A program made the position numbers and the translations under genes. This document shows positions 45,024 through 54,196 of a stretch of DNA of 64,000 nucleotides, in pieces. The notes beneath the pieces are model-generated. The model did no database searches, was not told where the DNA came from, and was given only the letters and a program-made list of their open reading frames with translations. Origin of the DNA: Acaryochloris sp. CRU_2_0 (lineage in GTDB: Bacteria; Cyanobacteriota; Cyanobacteriia; Thermosynechococcales; Thermosynechococcaceae); assembly GCA_012034865.1 (NCBI GenBank), contig JAAUOM010000002.1:53908-117907 (forward strand). Direction: 5' to 3'. Every line of letters begins with the position of its first letter. Positions within the stretch are counted from its first letter, which is position 1.

Positions 45024-45851
45024 ATGCATACAAAATCTTTGCGGATTGGCCTGTTGAGCTTTTTAGCGACGATACTGCTGATTGCCTGTTCCCAACTCGC
45101 GCATCCACCCCCACAGTCAGTTCAGCCATCAATGGTTCAGCCCTCTGCTCAAGCATCTACACTGTTGGTCGCAGCAGCAGCGAGTCTACAAAACTCTCTA
45201 CAAGCAATTACGCCACTTTATACCCAGGCAAATCCGAACCAGACGATTAATTACAACTTTGCAGCCTCTGGTGTCTTGCAACAACAAATCGAACAAGGTG
45301 CCCCCGTTGATGTGTTTATTTCAGCGGCTGACAAGCAGATGAATGCTTTGCAGAAGAAAGAGTTGCTAAAATCAGGAATTCAAAAGAATTTGTTAACAAA
45401 TCAATTGGTATTGGTCGTTCCCAAGCAGTCCTCTCTATCTTTAACTGACTTTCAGCAACTGGTTAAGCCAGACGTGAAGCGGATTTCCATTGGAGAACCC
45501 CGCAGCGTTCCAGCAGGGCAATATGCCACAGAGGTTCTCAAGAATCTAGGAATTTTGAAGCAAGTGCAATCTAAATTTGTGTTGGGGAATAACGTCAAGT
45601 CTGTTCTCACTGCCGTGGAAACAGGGGATGTGGATGCAGCTATTATCTACATCACCGATGCAAAAAGTTCAGACAAAATCACGATCGCTGCCACTGCCAA
45701 AGAACAACTTCATTCTCCCATTCGCTATCCGATCGCTGTCTTAAAATCGAGTCAATCGCCAGACGCAGCCCAACAGTATGTTGATTTTTTGCAAAGTCCT
45801 CCTGCAAAGGCTGTTTTTGAAAAATATGGATTTGGTATTTCTAAGCCTTGA
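45024..45851 (+). CDS. modA: Molybdate ABC transporter substrate-binding protein
   Basis: A 275-residue lipoprotein with the lipobox LIAC (Cys about residue 22). A low-complexity Ser/Pro/Gln stretch follows, then the ModA fold: LLVAAAASLQNSLQAITPLY, FAASGVLQQQIEQGAPVDVFISAADKQMNAL, GEPRSVPAGQYATEVLKNLG and VETGDVDAAIIYITDA. These are the usual oxyanion-binding loops. It delivers molybdate to ModB. Confidence 0.93.
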   Translation: MHTKSLRIGLLSFLATILLIACSQLAHPPPQSVQPSMVQPSAQASTLLVAAAASLQNSLQAITPLYTQANPNQTINYNFAASGVLQQQIEQGAPVDVFISAADKQMNALQKKELLKSGIQKNLLTNQLVLVVPKQSSLSLTDFQQLVKPDVKRISIGEPRSVPAGQYATEVLKNLGILKQVQSKFVLGNNVKSVLTAVETGDVDAAIIYITDAKSSDKITIAATAKEQLHSPIRYPIAVLKSSQSPDAAQQYVDFLQSPPAKAVFEKYGFGISKP

Positions 45852-45861
45852 TCTTGATGGG

Positions 45862-46517
45862 ATGTTAATTCCTAATCTTTCGCCTCTATGGATTTCTTTG
45901 AAAGTATCGTTGCTAGCAACAGCAATAACGTTTGGATTGGGAACGATCGTTGCCTACAGAATGTATCGGTATCGCAGAAAAGAGCGATCTCTGATTGAGG
46001 CAATGCTTATTATTCCATTGATTCTGCCGCCTACTGTTGTTGGCTTCGTGTTACTAGTATTACTGGGCAACAATGGTATTTTGGGCGAATTCTGGCCCAG
46101 TGGAATCTAAGGCTCGTATTCACCTGGTACGCGGCAGTTTTAGCGGTAACTATTGTGGCCTTTCCCTTAATGTACCGCGCGGCACTAGGAGCATTTGAGC
46201 AGATTGACCCTTTGATTTTAGATGCTGCCAGACTAGATGGTGCGTCTGAAAGAGCAATATTTTGGCATGTTGCTATGCCCCTAGCGATTCATGGCATCCT
46301 AGCGGGCACAGTCCTAGCCTTTGCCCGTGCCTTGGGAGAATTTGGCGCAACATTGATGCTGGCGGGCAATATTCCAGGGCAAACGCAAACCATGCCAATG
46401 GCAATTTATTTTGCTGTAGAGGCAGGCGCAATCCAGGAAGGATGGTTTTGGACGATTACGGTTGTTTGCATCTCATTCATAGGAATTGCGATCGTTAATG
46501 CTTGGGACGTGACCTAA
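45862..46517 (+). pseudogene. modB: Molybdate permease ModB, frameshifted; modC absent
   Basis: The first part (45862-46110) reads MLIPNLSPLWISLKVSLLATAITF and LIIPLILPPTVVGFVLLVLLGNNG. A missing base at GGAATCTAAGG (46106-46116) stops it; the other frame continues LVFTWYAAVLAVTIVAFPLMYRAALGAFEQID and the EAA-type loop LDAARLDGASERAIFWHVAMPLA to a stop at 46517. Joined, they would make about 218 residues, a normal ModB. No modC ATPase follows, although cyanobacteria often have a modBC fusion. The gene starts 10 bp after modA. Confidence 0.75.
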
Positions 46518-46677
46518 AGATAGCGGTGCGATATAGATGGGAGTTTTTTATCTTTTAGCAGTAGAAAAACTGATAACGTAGCAATGAGAATAAACGCAGT
46601 GTTAGTCCTGATCGCGATCGGATCAAGCCATCATTTGTTGATCCGTGTTAAGTGGAAGATTCGTTATAGAACAATAT

Positions 46678-47646
46678 TTATAGACGTTGGATCGTTAAGC
46701 TGCACCAATCTTGATCATAGTTTGTTTCTACTAACTGCCAGGAAGAGTCTTGTAACGATGCACTGATCATCGGCCTTTGCGTGTCTAGAATGCCGCTGAG
46801 AATACCCCAACTGCCCTTTGCAGTGATGTCAGTAAACTGGGGAATCAAGTTGAGAATCACATCGGCCAAAATATTGCAGCAAAACCCTTGTACGGGACCA
46901 GGGATCTGTTGGCTGATTTGCTCAATACTGCCCTGGGCGATCCACAGTTGCTCGGAGGTGAGACCATTGAGATCTCGACTATCCTGAGCTGCACTCACGG
47001 CTAACGGATCTAGATCAACAGCGTAGGCTTGATCTGCCCCCAACAATACAGCAGCGATGGAGAGAATACCGCTGCCACAGCCAATATCGGCAATGGATAA
47101 CGGCTGAGTAGACTTTTTTATGCCCAAATGTTTTTCCAAAGCTTGTAAACACAGTTGGGTGGTGGCATGGGCTCCTGTACCAAAAGCAACGCCGGGATTT
47201 AGACGCAGGAGGAGGCGATCACCAATGGCTAACTGTAAGTCATCGCCCTGCTCTGGCACAGGCAACCAAGCTGGATAGATGAGGATGCGATCGCCAATTT
47301 CCTGAGGATGCCAATAGTCCTGCCAGCTATGAGCCCAGTCTTCCTCAGTTATGCCTTGCCAGTGGATTTTAGGTGCAGGTTGACCCACCGCCAGCACATC
47401 TTGGCGCACCAGATCGGCAATTCTTTTGAGATCACTTTCTTGAGTGCAATCCTGCGGCAGGTAACCCCACACCGTCCGTTGTTGATTAGCTAATTGACTG
47501 GCTGTTCCTTGACACCCTTCTGTTTGTAACCGCCAAAACAGCAGGTCATCCAGTAGGGGCACACCCACCACAGTAATTTCCCACCATTGGCTAGGTGAAT
47601 TCAAGGCGGTACCCTCAGCGTCAACGGGTTGAGAAGGTGTTGGCAT
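46678..47646 (-). CDS. prmA: Ribosomal protein L11 methyltransferase
   Basis: A 322-residue SAM methyltransferase. LLRLNPGVAFGTGAHATTQLCLQALE, SIADIGCGSGILSIAAVLLGADQAYAVDLDPLAV and VQGFCCNILADVILNLIPQF (NILA catalytic motif) are typical of PrmA. It trimethylates L11. Its start overlaps the serA stop by one base, so it is coupled to serA, as in many cyanobacteria. Confidence 0.93.
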   Translation of the reverse strand: MPTPSQPVDAEGTALNSPSQWWEITVVGVPLLDDLLFWRLQTEGCQGTASQLANQQRTVWGYLPQDCTQESDLKRIADLVRQDVLAVGQPAPKIHWQGITEEDWAHSWQDYWHPQEIGDRILIYPAWLPVPEQGDDLQLAIGDRLLLRLNPGVAFGTGAHATTQLCLQALEKHLGIKKSTQPLSIADIGCGSGILSIAAVLLGADQAYAVDLDPLAVSAAQDSRDLNGLTSEQLWIAQGSIEQISQQIPGPVQGFCCNILADVILNLIPQFTDITAKGSWGILSGILDTQRPMISASLQDSSWQLVETNYDQDWCSLTIQRL

Positions 47647-49229
47647 TACTGCAAATTGACAATATAGGCATCGCGAATCCCCTCCACATTGATGATCTCC
47701 GCGAGAACACCCTCTGGTAGTGGGTCATCCAAGCTCAGAACCATAACCGCAGAGCCGCGAACCATCTTCCGACCCACCTGCATACTGGCAATATTGACAT
47801 TGAAACTTCCTAATTGCGAACCAATTTGACCAATAATGCCGGGCATATCTCGGTGGACTGTTAACAGCATATGGCGGGTGGGGACAACGTTAATCGGAAA
47901 ATCATCAATGTTCGTAATCCGCAGTTCTTCCTCTCCCAAGAGAGCACCCGTAACCGAACGAGTTTCTGAGGGACCCTTGGCAGACAGATGGATAGACCCA
48001 GCATAGTCTCGAACTGAAGCATCGCGGGTTTCAATGACCCGAATTCCCCGATCCTTGGCTTCAATCCCGGCATTTACATAATTAACCCGCTCTCGCAAAG
48101 CGGGCGACAGTAGCCCTTTGAGCGCAGCAATCACAATCGGTTGACTGTCATTGGAGGCCAGTTCTCCCTGGAGACGCACATCCAAAGATTCAATCCGCCC
48201 CCCTGCCAGTTGACCCACCAGATTCCCTAAGGTCTCAGCCAACAACATATAGGGCTTGAGTTTTTCTAACACATCAGGACGCAAGCCGGGGATATTGACA
48301 GCAGACCGCGCTGGTAACCCCAATAAAACATCGCGAATTTGCTCAGCAACATCGATGGCTACATTCGTTTGAGCCTCTTCTGTGGAGGCTCCTAGGTGAG
48401 GGGTTAAAATCAAATCTTGTTGCAAATGGCACAGAGGAGAATCTCCTAAAGGCTCCTTGGCATAGACATCTAAAGCCGCCGCCGCAATTTGCCCTGACTC
48501 TAGGGCAGTGGCTAAAGCAACTTCATCAATAATGCCCCCTCGTGAACAATTGATAATCCGCACTGTCGGCTTCATTTTGGCCAGGGTGTCGGTATTGATC
48601 AGATTTTGAGTTTCTGGAGTTTTGGGTAAATGCAAGGTGATGTAGTCGGCTTCTTGGAACAAGAAATCCAATTCAACCAATCGACAGCCCAATTGCTCGG
48701 CTCTTTCTTCGGATAAGAAGGGATCGTAGGCCAGGAGTTTCATCCCCAGAGCCCGGGCAACGGTCGCCACATGGGAGCCAATTTTACCGAGACCGACAAT
48801 CCCCAAGGTTTTCTTGTAGACTTCCACCCCAGTAAATTTTTTGCGTTCCCATTGACCCGCTTTCACGGATTGATGGGCATCTGGGATATGGCGAGACAGA
48901 GCCAGCATCAAGGCTAAGGCATGTTCAGCGGCAGCGATGGTATTGCCTTCGGGGGAATTGACCACTACAATCCCTTTACGGGTGGCCGTAGGTACATCTA
49001 CATTATCGACCCCAACCCCAGCCCGACCAATAATTTTGAGTTGACTGGCTGCTTCAATAACGGCTTCAGTCACTTGCGTGCCTGAACGAATCATGAGGGC
49101 ATCATAGTCAGGAATAATCTGAATCAATTCCTCCGAGGAAAGGTTAGTTTTAACATCAACCTGGGCAACTTGACCCAAAAGGTCGATGCCAGCAGCGTCA
49201 ATGGGATCCGAGACAAGAACCTTGGGCAT
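47646..49229 (-). CDS. serA: D-3-phosphoglycerate dehydrogenase
   Basis: 527 residues from the ATG at 49229 (MPKVLVSDPIDAAGIDLLG). It catalyses the first step of serine synthesis. The NAD fold has LGIVGLGKIGSHVATVARALGMKLLAYDP; catalytic Arg (INCSRGGIIDE), Glu (DVYAKEPLG) and His (LTPHLGASTEEAQ) are seen. An intervening ASB domain and a C-terminal ACT domain (MLLTVHRDMPGIIGQIGSQLG) complete the long form. Confidence 0.95.
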   Translation of the reverse strand: MPKVLVSDPIDAAGIDLLGQVAQVDVKTNLSSEELIQIIPDYDALMIRSGTQVTEAVIEAASQLKIIGRAGVGVDNVDVPTATRKGIVVVNSPEGNTIAAAEHALALMLALSRHIPDAHQSVKAGQWERKKFTGVEVYKKTLGIVGLGKIGSHVATVARALGMKLLAYDPFLSEERAEQLGCRLVELDFLFQEADYITLHLPKTPETQNLINTDTLAKMKPTVRIINCSRGGIIDEVALATALESGQIAAAALDVYAKEPLGDSPLCHLQQDLILTPHLGASTEEAQTNVAIDVAEQIRDVLLGLPARSAVNIPGLRPDVLEKLKPYMLLAETLGNLVGQLAGGRIESLDVRLQGELASNDSQPIVIAALKGLLSPALRERVNYVNAGIEAKDRGIRVIETRDASVRDYAGSIHLSAKGPSETRSVTGALLGEEELRITNIDDFPINVVPTRHMLLTVHRDMPGIIGQIGSQLGSFNVNIASMQVGRKMVRGSAVMVLSLDDPLPEGVLAEIINVEGIRDAYIVNLQ

Positions 49230-49414
49230 AGCGGGTAGATGTGTGAATTTGCAAAGTAACGAACACAGAGGTGGTACAAACCAAATCAATCGGTTTCTTA
49301 TCCCTCAGTTGGCCATTCTACAAGAACCGTTAGAGAAAGGACTAGGGTACTGGGGAATATTCAACAAGATTGCTCATCATGGCATGAACGGGTGAATCGA
49401 CATTTTCACAGGGT

Positions 49415-51067
49415 TCAAATATCCGTTGCCTCTTCCCTGTAGTAACTATCACTGGTTTTGGACTGTAAGCAGAAAACACTAGTGGGGTCTGATAAGCCTA
49501 ATAAACGGTGTTCACCAATGAACTCAAATTCCTCTAGTCTTTTTTGACCTGCTGTATTTTCTCGCTTGACGGCTTTTTGTAAAGCCTTGCTAAGACAAAT
49601 GTCAGCCTGGTATTGGGTACAAAGATTTTTTAAGTGAATGGGTATTTTACTGACTTTGCCTGCAACCATGAAAGCTCGATTGCGATCAGTCCCCACACTT
49701 CCCATAACGGCAACACCATAATCAATACCAATCCCTAGCAAAATAGGCGCTTCGTTGTTGAGCGCCCGACGGGCATTATAAACCGCGAGGGATTCAACCA
49801 TAGCATAGGCGCAATTCAAGGCATAGGTTGCATCTTCTATGCCGGGTTGAGGAACCCCAAAAACCGCAATGAGTCCTTCGCCTGTGTATCGCTCCAATGT
49901 CCCCTGATGTTCAAAAATTTTGGCTTCCATGCGCGTATGGATATCTCGGAGAATTTGCAGGGCTGCTTCTGGTTGCATAGAGTCCAGCAGAGCCGTAAAA
50001 CCTGTGATATCGGCATACAATACTGCTACTGTCTGCCGCCGATCCTGGCCTAAAGGATTGGCCTGATTTGCCAATTCGTCAACGAGTTGAGGCGAGAAAT
50101 AACGGGCTAAGTTTGTCCGTTGACGTTCTGTCGTTCTTAACTGTGTTTCAGACATGGCCAAAACTAAAGCAGTTACCATCAGAATGGTCATAAACACTTG
50201 TACAGATAGGACAGCGTTATTGAAGTTTTGACTAAAGGCGACAAAAGGCCCTACTCCAGCTCTGACTCCTAGAATCGCCAGCATTGAAATCAAGAAGCTG
50301 GCCGCAGTGGCTCCGGGTAAGCCAAACCGGAGAGCAGACCAGACGGTTAGGGAAAAGGTTAGATACTCGGAGTGAAATTGATGGAGGGTGGCATTAGACG
50401 GAGCTGTCAAAATCCAGCCACTCACAAGCCCCGTTAGCCCTAAACTCAAAAGCAGTTCATAGCGGCGATCGCGCAGAATAGATCCCATTTGCGGCAAGGT
50501 AAGCAGTAGAGGGGTAACCAGGAGAATTCCCATACTGTCGCCCAGCCAAAAGGTAATCCATTGTGCAAACACGGCATTCCCAGTCAATGCGTGTTGTAAT
50601 GCTTTTGCACCTACACTGAAGGTGGGATTGATCAGCGATGAAGCAAAGGTTGAGAGTAAAAACGGTCCTAGGGTATCCCGAGGACGGGTAAATAATGGAC
50701 CCTGAGTGCCACGTTTCAACAGGTATGCGCCAACCATAGCCTGTAGCACCACTGCAACGGTTAACAGCAATTCAATTGGTGCAAAATTCCCCTGACTGAT
50801 ATTAAAAATAAATTCGCCAAGGACAATCCCGCCTAAACCCCAGAATCCCCACCATAGAGCAGCGACGAGGGCGAATCCAGCAGGTGGCCAAATGGGCGTC
50901 GGATCACTTTGGTACAGAATTTTCAGGGATACTGAGGCAACGATGAAGTAAATAATAACGGTGAGGCAAAGGCTCCCCCACCGAGATTGCCAGATCAAAG
51001 GTAAGCTAGGGCTTGGGTAGGCTGTATTGTCGTTCTTCAAGCTAGACAGAACGGGTTTAGCAGACAT
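49415..51067 (-). CDS. MASE1-type membrane protein with degenerate class III cyclase domain
   Basis: 550 residues from the ATG at 51067. The N terminus has about eight membrane helices of the MASE1 sensor type (WPPAGFALVAALWWG, LGDSMGILLVTPLLL). The C-terminal half is a class III nucleotidyl cyclase domain: ARYFSPQLVDEL, VLYADITGFTALLD (metal Asp kept), YTGEGLIAVFG (second metal Asp replaced by Glu) and FMVAGKVSKIPIHLKNL, where the usual Asn and Arg for transition-state binding are Lys and His. Cyclase activity is therefore doubtful. Confidence 0.8.
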   Translation of the reverse strand: MSAKPVLSSLKNDNTAYPSPSLPLIWQSRWGSLCLTVIIYFIVASVSLKILYQSDPTPIWPPAGFALVAALWWGFWGLGGIVLGEFIFNISQGNFAPIELLLTVAVVLQAMVGAYLLKRGTQGPLFTRPRDTLGPFLLSTFASSLINPTFSVGAKALQHALTGNAVFAQWITFWLGDSMGILLVTPLLLTLPQMGSILRDRRYELLLSLGLTGLVSGWILTAPSNATLHQFHSEYLTFSLTVWSALRFGLPGATAASFLISMLAILGVRAGVGPFVAFSQNFNNAVLSVQVFMTILMVTALVLAMSETQLRTTERQRTNLARYFSPQLVDELANQANPLGQDRRQTVAVLYADITGFTALLDSMQPEAALQILRDIHTRMEAKIFEHQGTLERYTGEGLIAVFGVPQPGIEDATYALNCAYAMVESLAVYNARRALNNEAPILLGIGIDYGVAVMGSVGTDRNRAFMVAGKVSKIPIHLKNLCTQYQADICLSKALQKAVKRENTAGQKRLEEFEFIGEHRLLGLSDPTSVFCLQSKTSDSYYREEATDI

Positions 51068-51100
51068 TGTTTTTAGACTCCCGCTCACGATGATCCAGTT

Positions 51101-51718
51101 TCATCGCAAGAAACTGTCCACCAGCCATAGCAGCACAAACATCACGCAGCTCAGGAGAGCTTGAGGTTGAACCGGATCTGTTTGCAAGCCCGTTTGCAGA
51201 AGGGCTGAACCAATCAGGGCACCCATGACCAAGGCTGTTAAGGTCAATAACAACGCTCGTCCCAATTTTTGTTCTTTGCGATTGAGCCAATACAAACTAA
51301 ACCCCACTCCCAAGGCCAGGAGAAATGCCAAGGTGTCCACCGATTGCGAGAATAGGGCAAATCCGGCCAATGCCGTATAGCAGGCTCCGACAATGGCTAC
51401 CTCTTTGGCCTCAGGCTGATCGAGAGATTGCTGAAACCAGTTTGGAGCGGGATTGATCGGCGGTATGCTCAACTTCTTGGGAGGCTTTTTCTCCGTCAGA
51501 CGCTCAGCAAAGCGGATTCCTTCTGGGACTTTAATCTTGCCCTCTTGTCGTTTACGTAAGCGATCCATCAAGACAGAATCATAGGCTGCCTCTACGGTTT
51601 GCCGACAGCTCTCATCTTCTGGATGCAGACTGATGATGCGATCGCGGGCAGTTTGGATATCTTCGAAAGATGCATTTTCTGCAACTTCTAGGATGTCATA
51701 AGGATTTTGCTCACTCAT
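51101..51718 (-). CDS. CPP1-like / J-like membrane protein
   Basis: 205 residues from the ATG at 51718 (MSEQNPYDILEVAENASFEDIQTAR). The N-terminal region is J-like but lacks HPD (SLHPEDE). About three to four transmembrane helices follow (residues 110-200). It resembles the cyanobacterial/plant CPP1-like (DUF3353) proteins; plant CPP1 protects protochlorophyllide oxidoreductase. It lies 33 bp upstream of the cyclase gene on the same strand. Confidence 0.8.
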   Translation of the reverse strand: MSEQNPYDILEVAENASFEDIQTARDRIISLHPEDESCRQTVEAAYDSVLMDRLRKRQEGKIKVPEGIRFAERLTEKKPPKKLSIPPINPAPNWFQQSLDQPEAKEVAIVGACYTALAGFALFSQSVDTLAFLLALGVGFSLYWLNRKEQKLGRALLLTLTALVMGALIGSALLQTGLQTDPVQPQALLSCVMFVLLWLVDSFLR

Positions 51719-51941
51719 GCGTTTTTCTTCCATTGCCCTAACAACTTAGCCAACTCTCATTTTCGGTTTCATCTGGGTTGTGCTTTGACACCCCTAGACA
51801 GAATAGAATCCTTTTGATCGGTGCAAAGATCCACACTTACACCCTAATATGCTTAATTTACTCTTGCACACAACTTTCAGAATCTTTTTGAACTCCAAAG
51901 GTAAAAACCGCCGACTGTTGGTAAAACTTAACATTTCACAC

Positions 51942-52649
51942 CTAAAAGGGTGCTTCATCTACACCCAACTGGGATTGCAAAAAATTCAAGAATTCTAACA
52001 ATTCGTCATCCGTCAGATGCTGGCGCGATCGCTTATTGTAGGTTTGCTGTAAATAGCGTTGTCCCTCGGTATTAGTCCATCCCAACCGCTTCAACTCCAC
52101 ATCAGTTTGGGCAATAATTTCAGATAAATCCACAGGAGACGAAGAGATCTCCTCAAGGGCAGGGGGTCTGGCAACACTAGCCTGAGCCAATTTGCGCTTA
52201 GAAGTCCCAGAGGTGAGTTTGTCTGGAACTCGGCGGTTACCATTAACCGATCTTGGCTGTGCAGGGATTCCCTCCTCCTCCACTTCAGCTTTAGGTTCAG
52301 AGAACTCCCACTCCGATAAAGCATCCAAAGCTCTATTGGCAGTAGCTTGCAAGTCTGTGGAGGCTGGTCGCAATTGCGCTGGCGCTTTTGCCGCCACCAG
52401 ATGGGCTTGGGATTCCCCAGGGGAAGAGACCATTCCCAAAACCATCAAGGCTCGCCAGCGCGCATGATCCTCTGCTTCCTCTACTGTCGCCGCCGCCGAT
52501 AATCCTGTTGCCAGTGTGGTCTCTCCCACCTGGATAATGGCACGGACAATATAGTGATCTGGCTCTGCTTTTAGCAATTCAGACGTGAGACTTCCCGTGG
52601 GATATTGAGTCCGGAACTGCAAGTACATCAACTGCCTCCCAGCAATCAT
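51942..52649 (-). CDS. Uncharacterised cyanobacterial-type protein, 235 aa
   Basis: The N-terminal 75 residues form a small alpha/beta region (LQFRTQYPTGSLTSELLK, ATGLSAAATVEEAEDHARWRALMVLG), followed by an acidic/Ser/Pro linker and a C-terminal helical region (ELKRLGWTNTEGQRYLQQTYNKRSRQHLTDDELLEFLNFL). That C-terminal stretch with LGW...G..YL...Y.K.SR..L.D.EL is seen in several cyanobacterial proteins. No function is assigned. Confidence 0.65.
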   Translation of the reverse strand: MIAGRQLMYLQFRTQYPTGSLTSELLKAEPDHYIVRAIIQVGETTLATGLSAAATVEEAEDHARWRALMVLGMVSSPGESQAHLVAAKAPAQLRPASTDLQATANRALDALSEWEFSEPKAEVEEEGIPAQPRSVNGNRRVPDKLTSGTSKRKLAQASVARPPALEEISSSPVDLSEIIAQTDVELKRLGWTNTEGQRYLQQTYNKRSRQHLTDDELLEFLNFLQSQLGVDEAPF

Positions 52650-52959
52650 TGTGACCTGATAAATGTGACCTTAGAAGGGGGTGCCTTGAGAATAACCGTT
52701 ATCCTTTACTAATGTGATCCAGGATGACAGACCTCTTCAGAAGATTGTCCTAGCAATGTGGTTTGAACGACAAAATAGATCTTGAGATTGTGCTTAGACT
52801 TTAATTTTAGGTGATTCCTTCGTGCCCTATCGAACCCACTCTTGCTGCCGAAGGCGTAAGCCTCAAACTGCTCCTGATATAACGGTTGAGCGTTGGCAAA
52901 ATTTATGATCTGCATTCTTAATCAACATTTTATAAATTAGAGATATACCTAATCAAGAA

Positions 52960-53634
52960 ATGCTAATTCAAGTGCCACTGCCCAACGTGACAAAATCTAT
53001 TAGACGTCAGTTTGAGCGCCAATTACAAGCGATTCAAAAAGATGCTTTACGCATGGGGGCTTTGGTTGAGCAATCCTGTCGCTTTGCCCACAGGGCATTA
53101 TTTAAGCGCGATTTATCCGTTGTGGATACCCTAGCCACCCAAGACAAGCAAATCGATCAACTCTATCGGCATATTGAAGTCCAATGCCTACAACTGATTG
53201 CCTTACAGTCCCCGGTGGCCAATGACTTAAGGTTAATTGGTGCCCTCATCCAGCTCATTCGTGATTTAGAACGCATTGGCGACTATGCTGAAGATATTAG
53301 CGAAGTGGCAGTCAAGCTGTTTCCCTATCCAGTAGCTGCCTATATGCCAGAGATCGAGCATATGTCAGAGCTGTGTCAAGGGATGCTAGCCCTGAGTTTA
53401 TCTGCATTAACCCAATTGGATGCCCAGGCAGGTTTACAAGTCAAGATTGAAGATGATGCGGTGGATGATTGCTACGATCGCCTATACACAGTCCTGGCCC
53501 ATCAACCTGTGGAGCATGGATCGGCAGAACCTTTGCTCTTAAGCATGTTGGTCATTCGTTCCCTAGAGCGGATGGCGGATCATGCCACGAATATTGGTCA
53601 AAGAGTGGCTTATATTGTCACAGGACAACGGTGA
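52960..53634 (+). CDS. phoU: Phosphate transport regulator PhoU
   Basis: A 224-residue all-helical protein made of two PhoU repeats: SIRRQFERQLQAIQKDALRMGALVEQ..., RLIGALIQLIRDLERIGDYAEDISEVAV and MLVIRSLERMADHATNIGQRVAYIVTG. The acidic E/DxxxD metal sites (ERIGDYAED, ERMADHATN) are present. It represses the Pho response with the Pst importer and the PhoR/SphS kinase, neither of which is adjacent. Confidence 0.94.
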   Translation: MLIQVPLPNVTKSIRRQFERQLQAIQKDALRMGALVEQSCRFAHRALFKRDLSVVDTLATQDKQIDQLYRHIEVQCLQLIALQSPVANDLRLIGALIQLIRDLERIGDYAEDISEVAVKLFPYPVAAYMPEIEHMSELCQGMLALSLSALTQLDAQAGLQVKIEDDAVDDCYDRLYTVLAHQPVEHGSAEPLLLSMLVIRSLERMADHATNIGQRVAYIVTGQR

Positions 53635-53747
53635 TCCCAATCGTGAGACCGAGGTGGTGGTGGACTCTCTTAGGGGTGGTGAGTCAGATCACCCTGATGG
53701 TTTTTGCCAAGATTGCCCTTGACAGTTTGACAGTTGACCCCCATTGA
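53631..53747 (+). CDS. Possible 38-aa single-helix membrane peptide
   Basis: An ORF with a GTG start overlaps the phoU stop (GTGA). It encodes 38 residues with RPRWWWTLLGVVSQITLMVFAKIALD, a basic-aromatic start and one helix long enough to span a membrane. The overlap with phoU supports translation, but the family is unknown and no ribosome-binding site is obvious. Confidence 0.3.
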   Translation: MIPIVRPRWWWTLLGVVSQITLMVFAKIALDSLTVDPH

Positions 53748-54196
53748 GGAACGATAAATAAGGCATACAATGTTAAAGGGTGTTTTGAGGTTTCACACTT
53801 CAGCACTCAATGCTTCGACTGTATTTTTGCAGTTCTGCCAACGCCTCAGCGCAAATACTGCGATGGCCATTGCTTCCTGTTCTCAGGATTTAGGCTCATC
53901 AAAGACCATCGCCAAACCGATACTTTGCACCTCAGCCTTCATGGCTCTCTTGAACTTGATCGATTTTCTTTAAGTTAGAGCATGGCTGAATTGAGCGCGT
54001 TGGTGGCCTGTTGTATCCACGGATGGGCATTGTAGGGCTGATTTGCCTGAGGAATTCGTTGCCTGCATGATCTTCACCCCCTTGCTGGCAACTTAAGGTG
54101 AGTTGATCGCCTTGGGAAGAATTGCTAGAGCATCGAAACAAATGGGCACTGAATTAGGGAACCAAGCCCTTGCCACAATGAAGGACTAAAAGTTGC
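53748..54196. other. 449-bp gap before the RNase R-type gene
   Basis: Only weak ORFs are visible (for example a 67-codon one at 53770-53973 with no ribosome-binding site), and none has recognisable homology. The region should contain the promoter of the RNase gene. Confidence 0.45.

Noticed and set aside
46518..46677. Remnant of modC after modB
   Set aside because: Translation in all frames shows no Walker or signature motif; the DNA looks like ordinary intergenic sequence.
53770..53973. ORF of 67 codons between phoU and the RNase gene
   Set aside because: No ribosome-binding site, no recognisable family, and low complexity; not supported as a gene.
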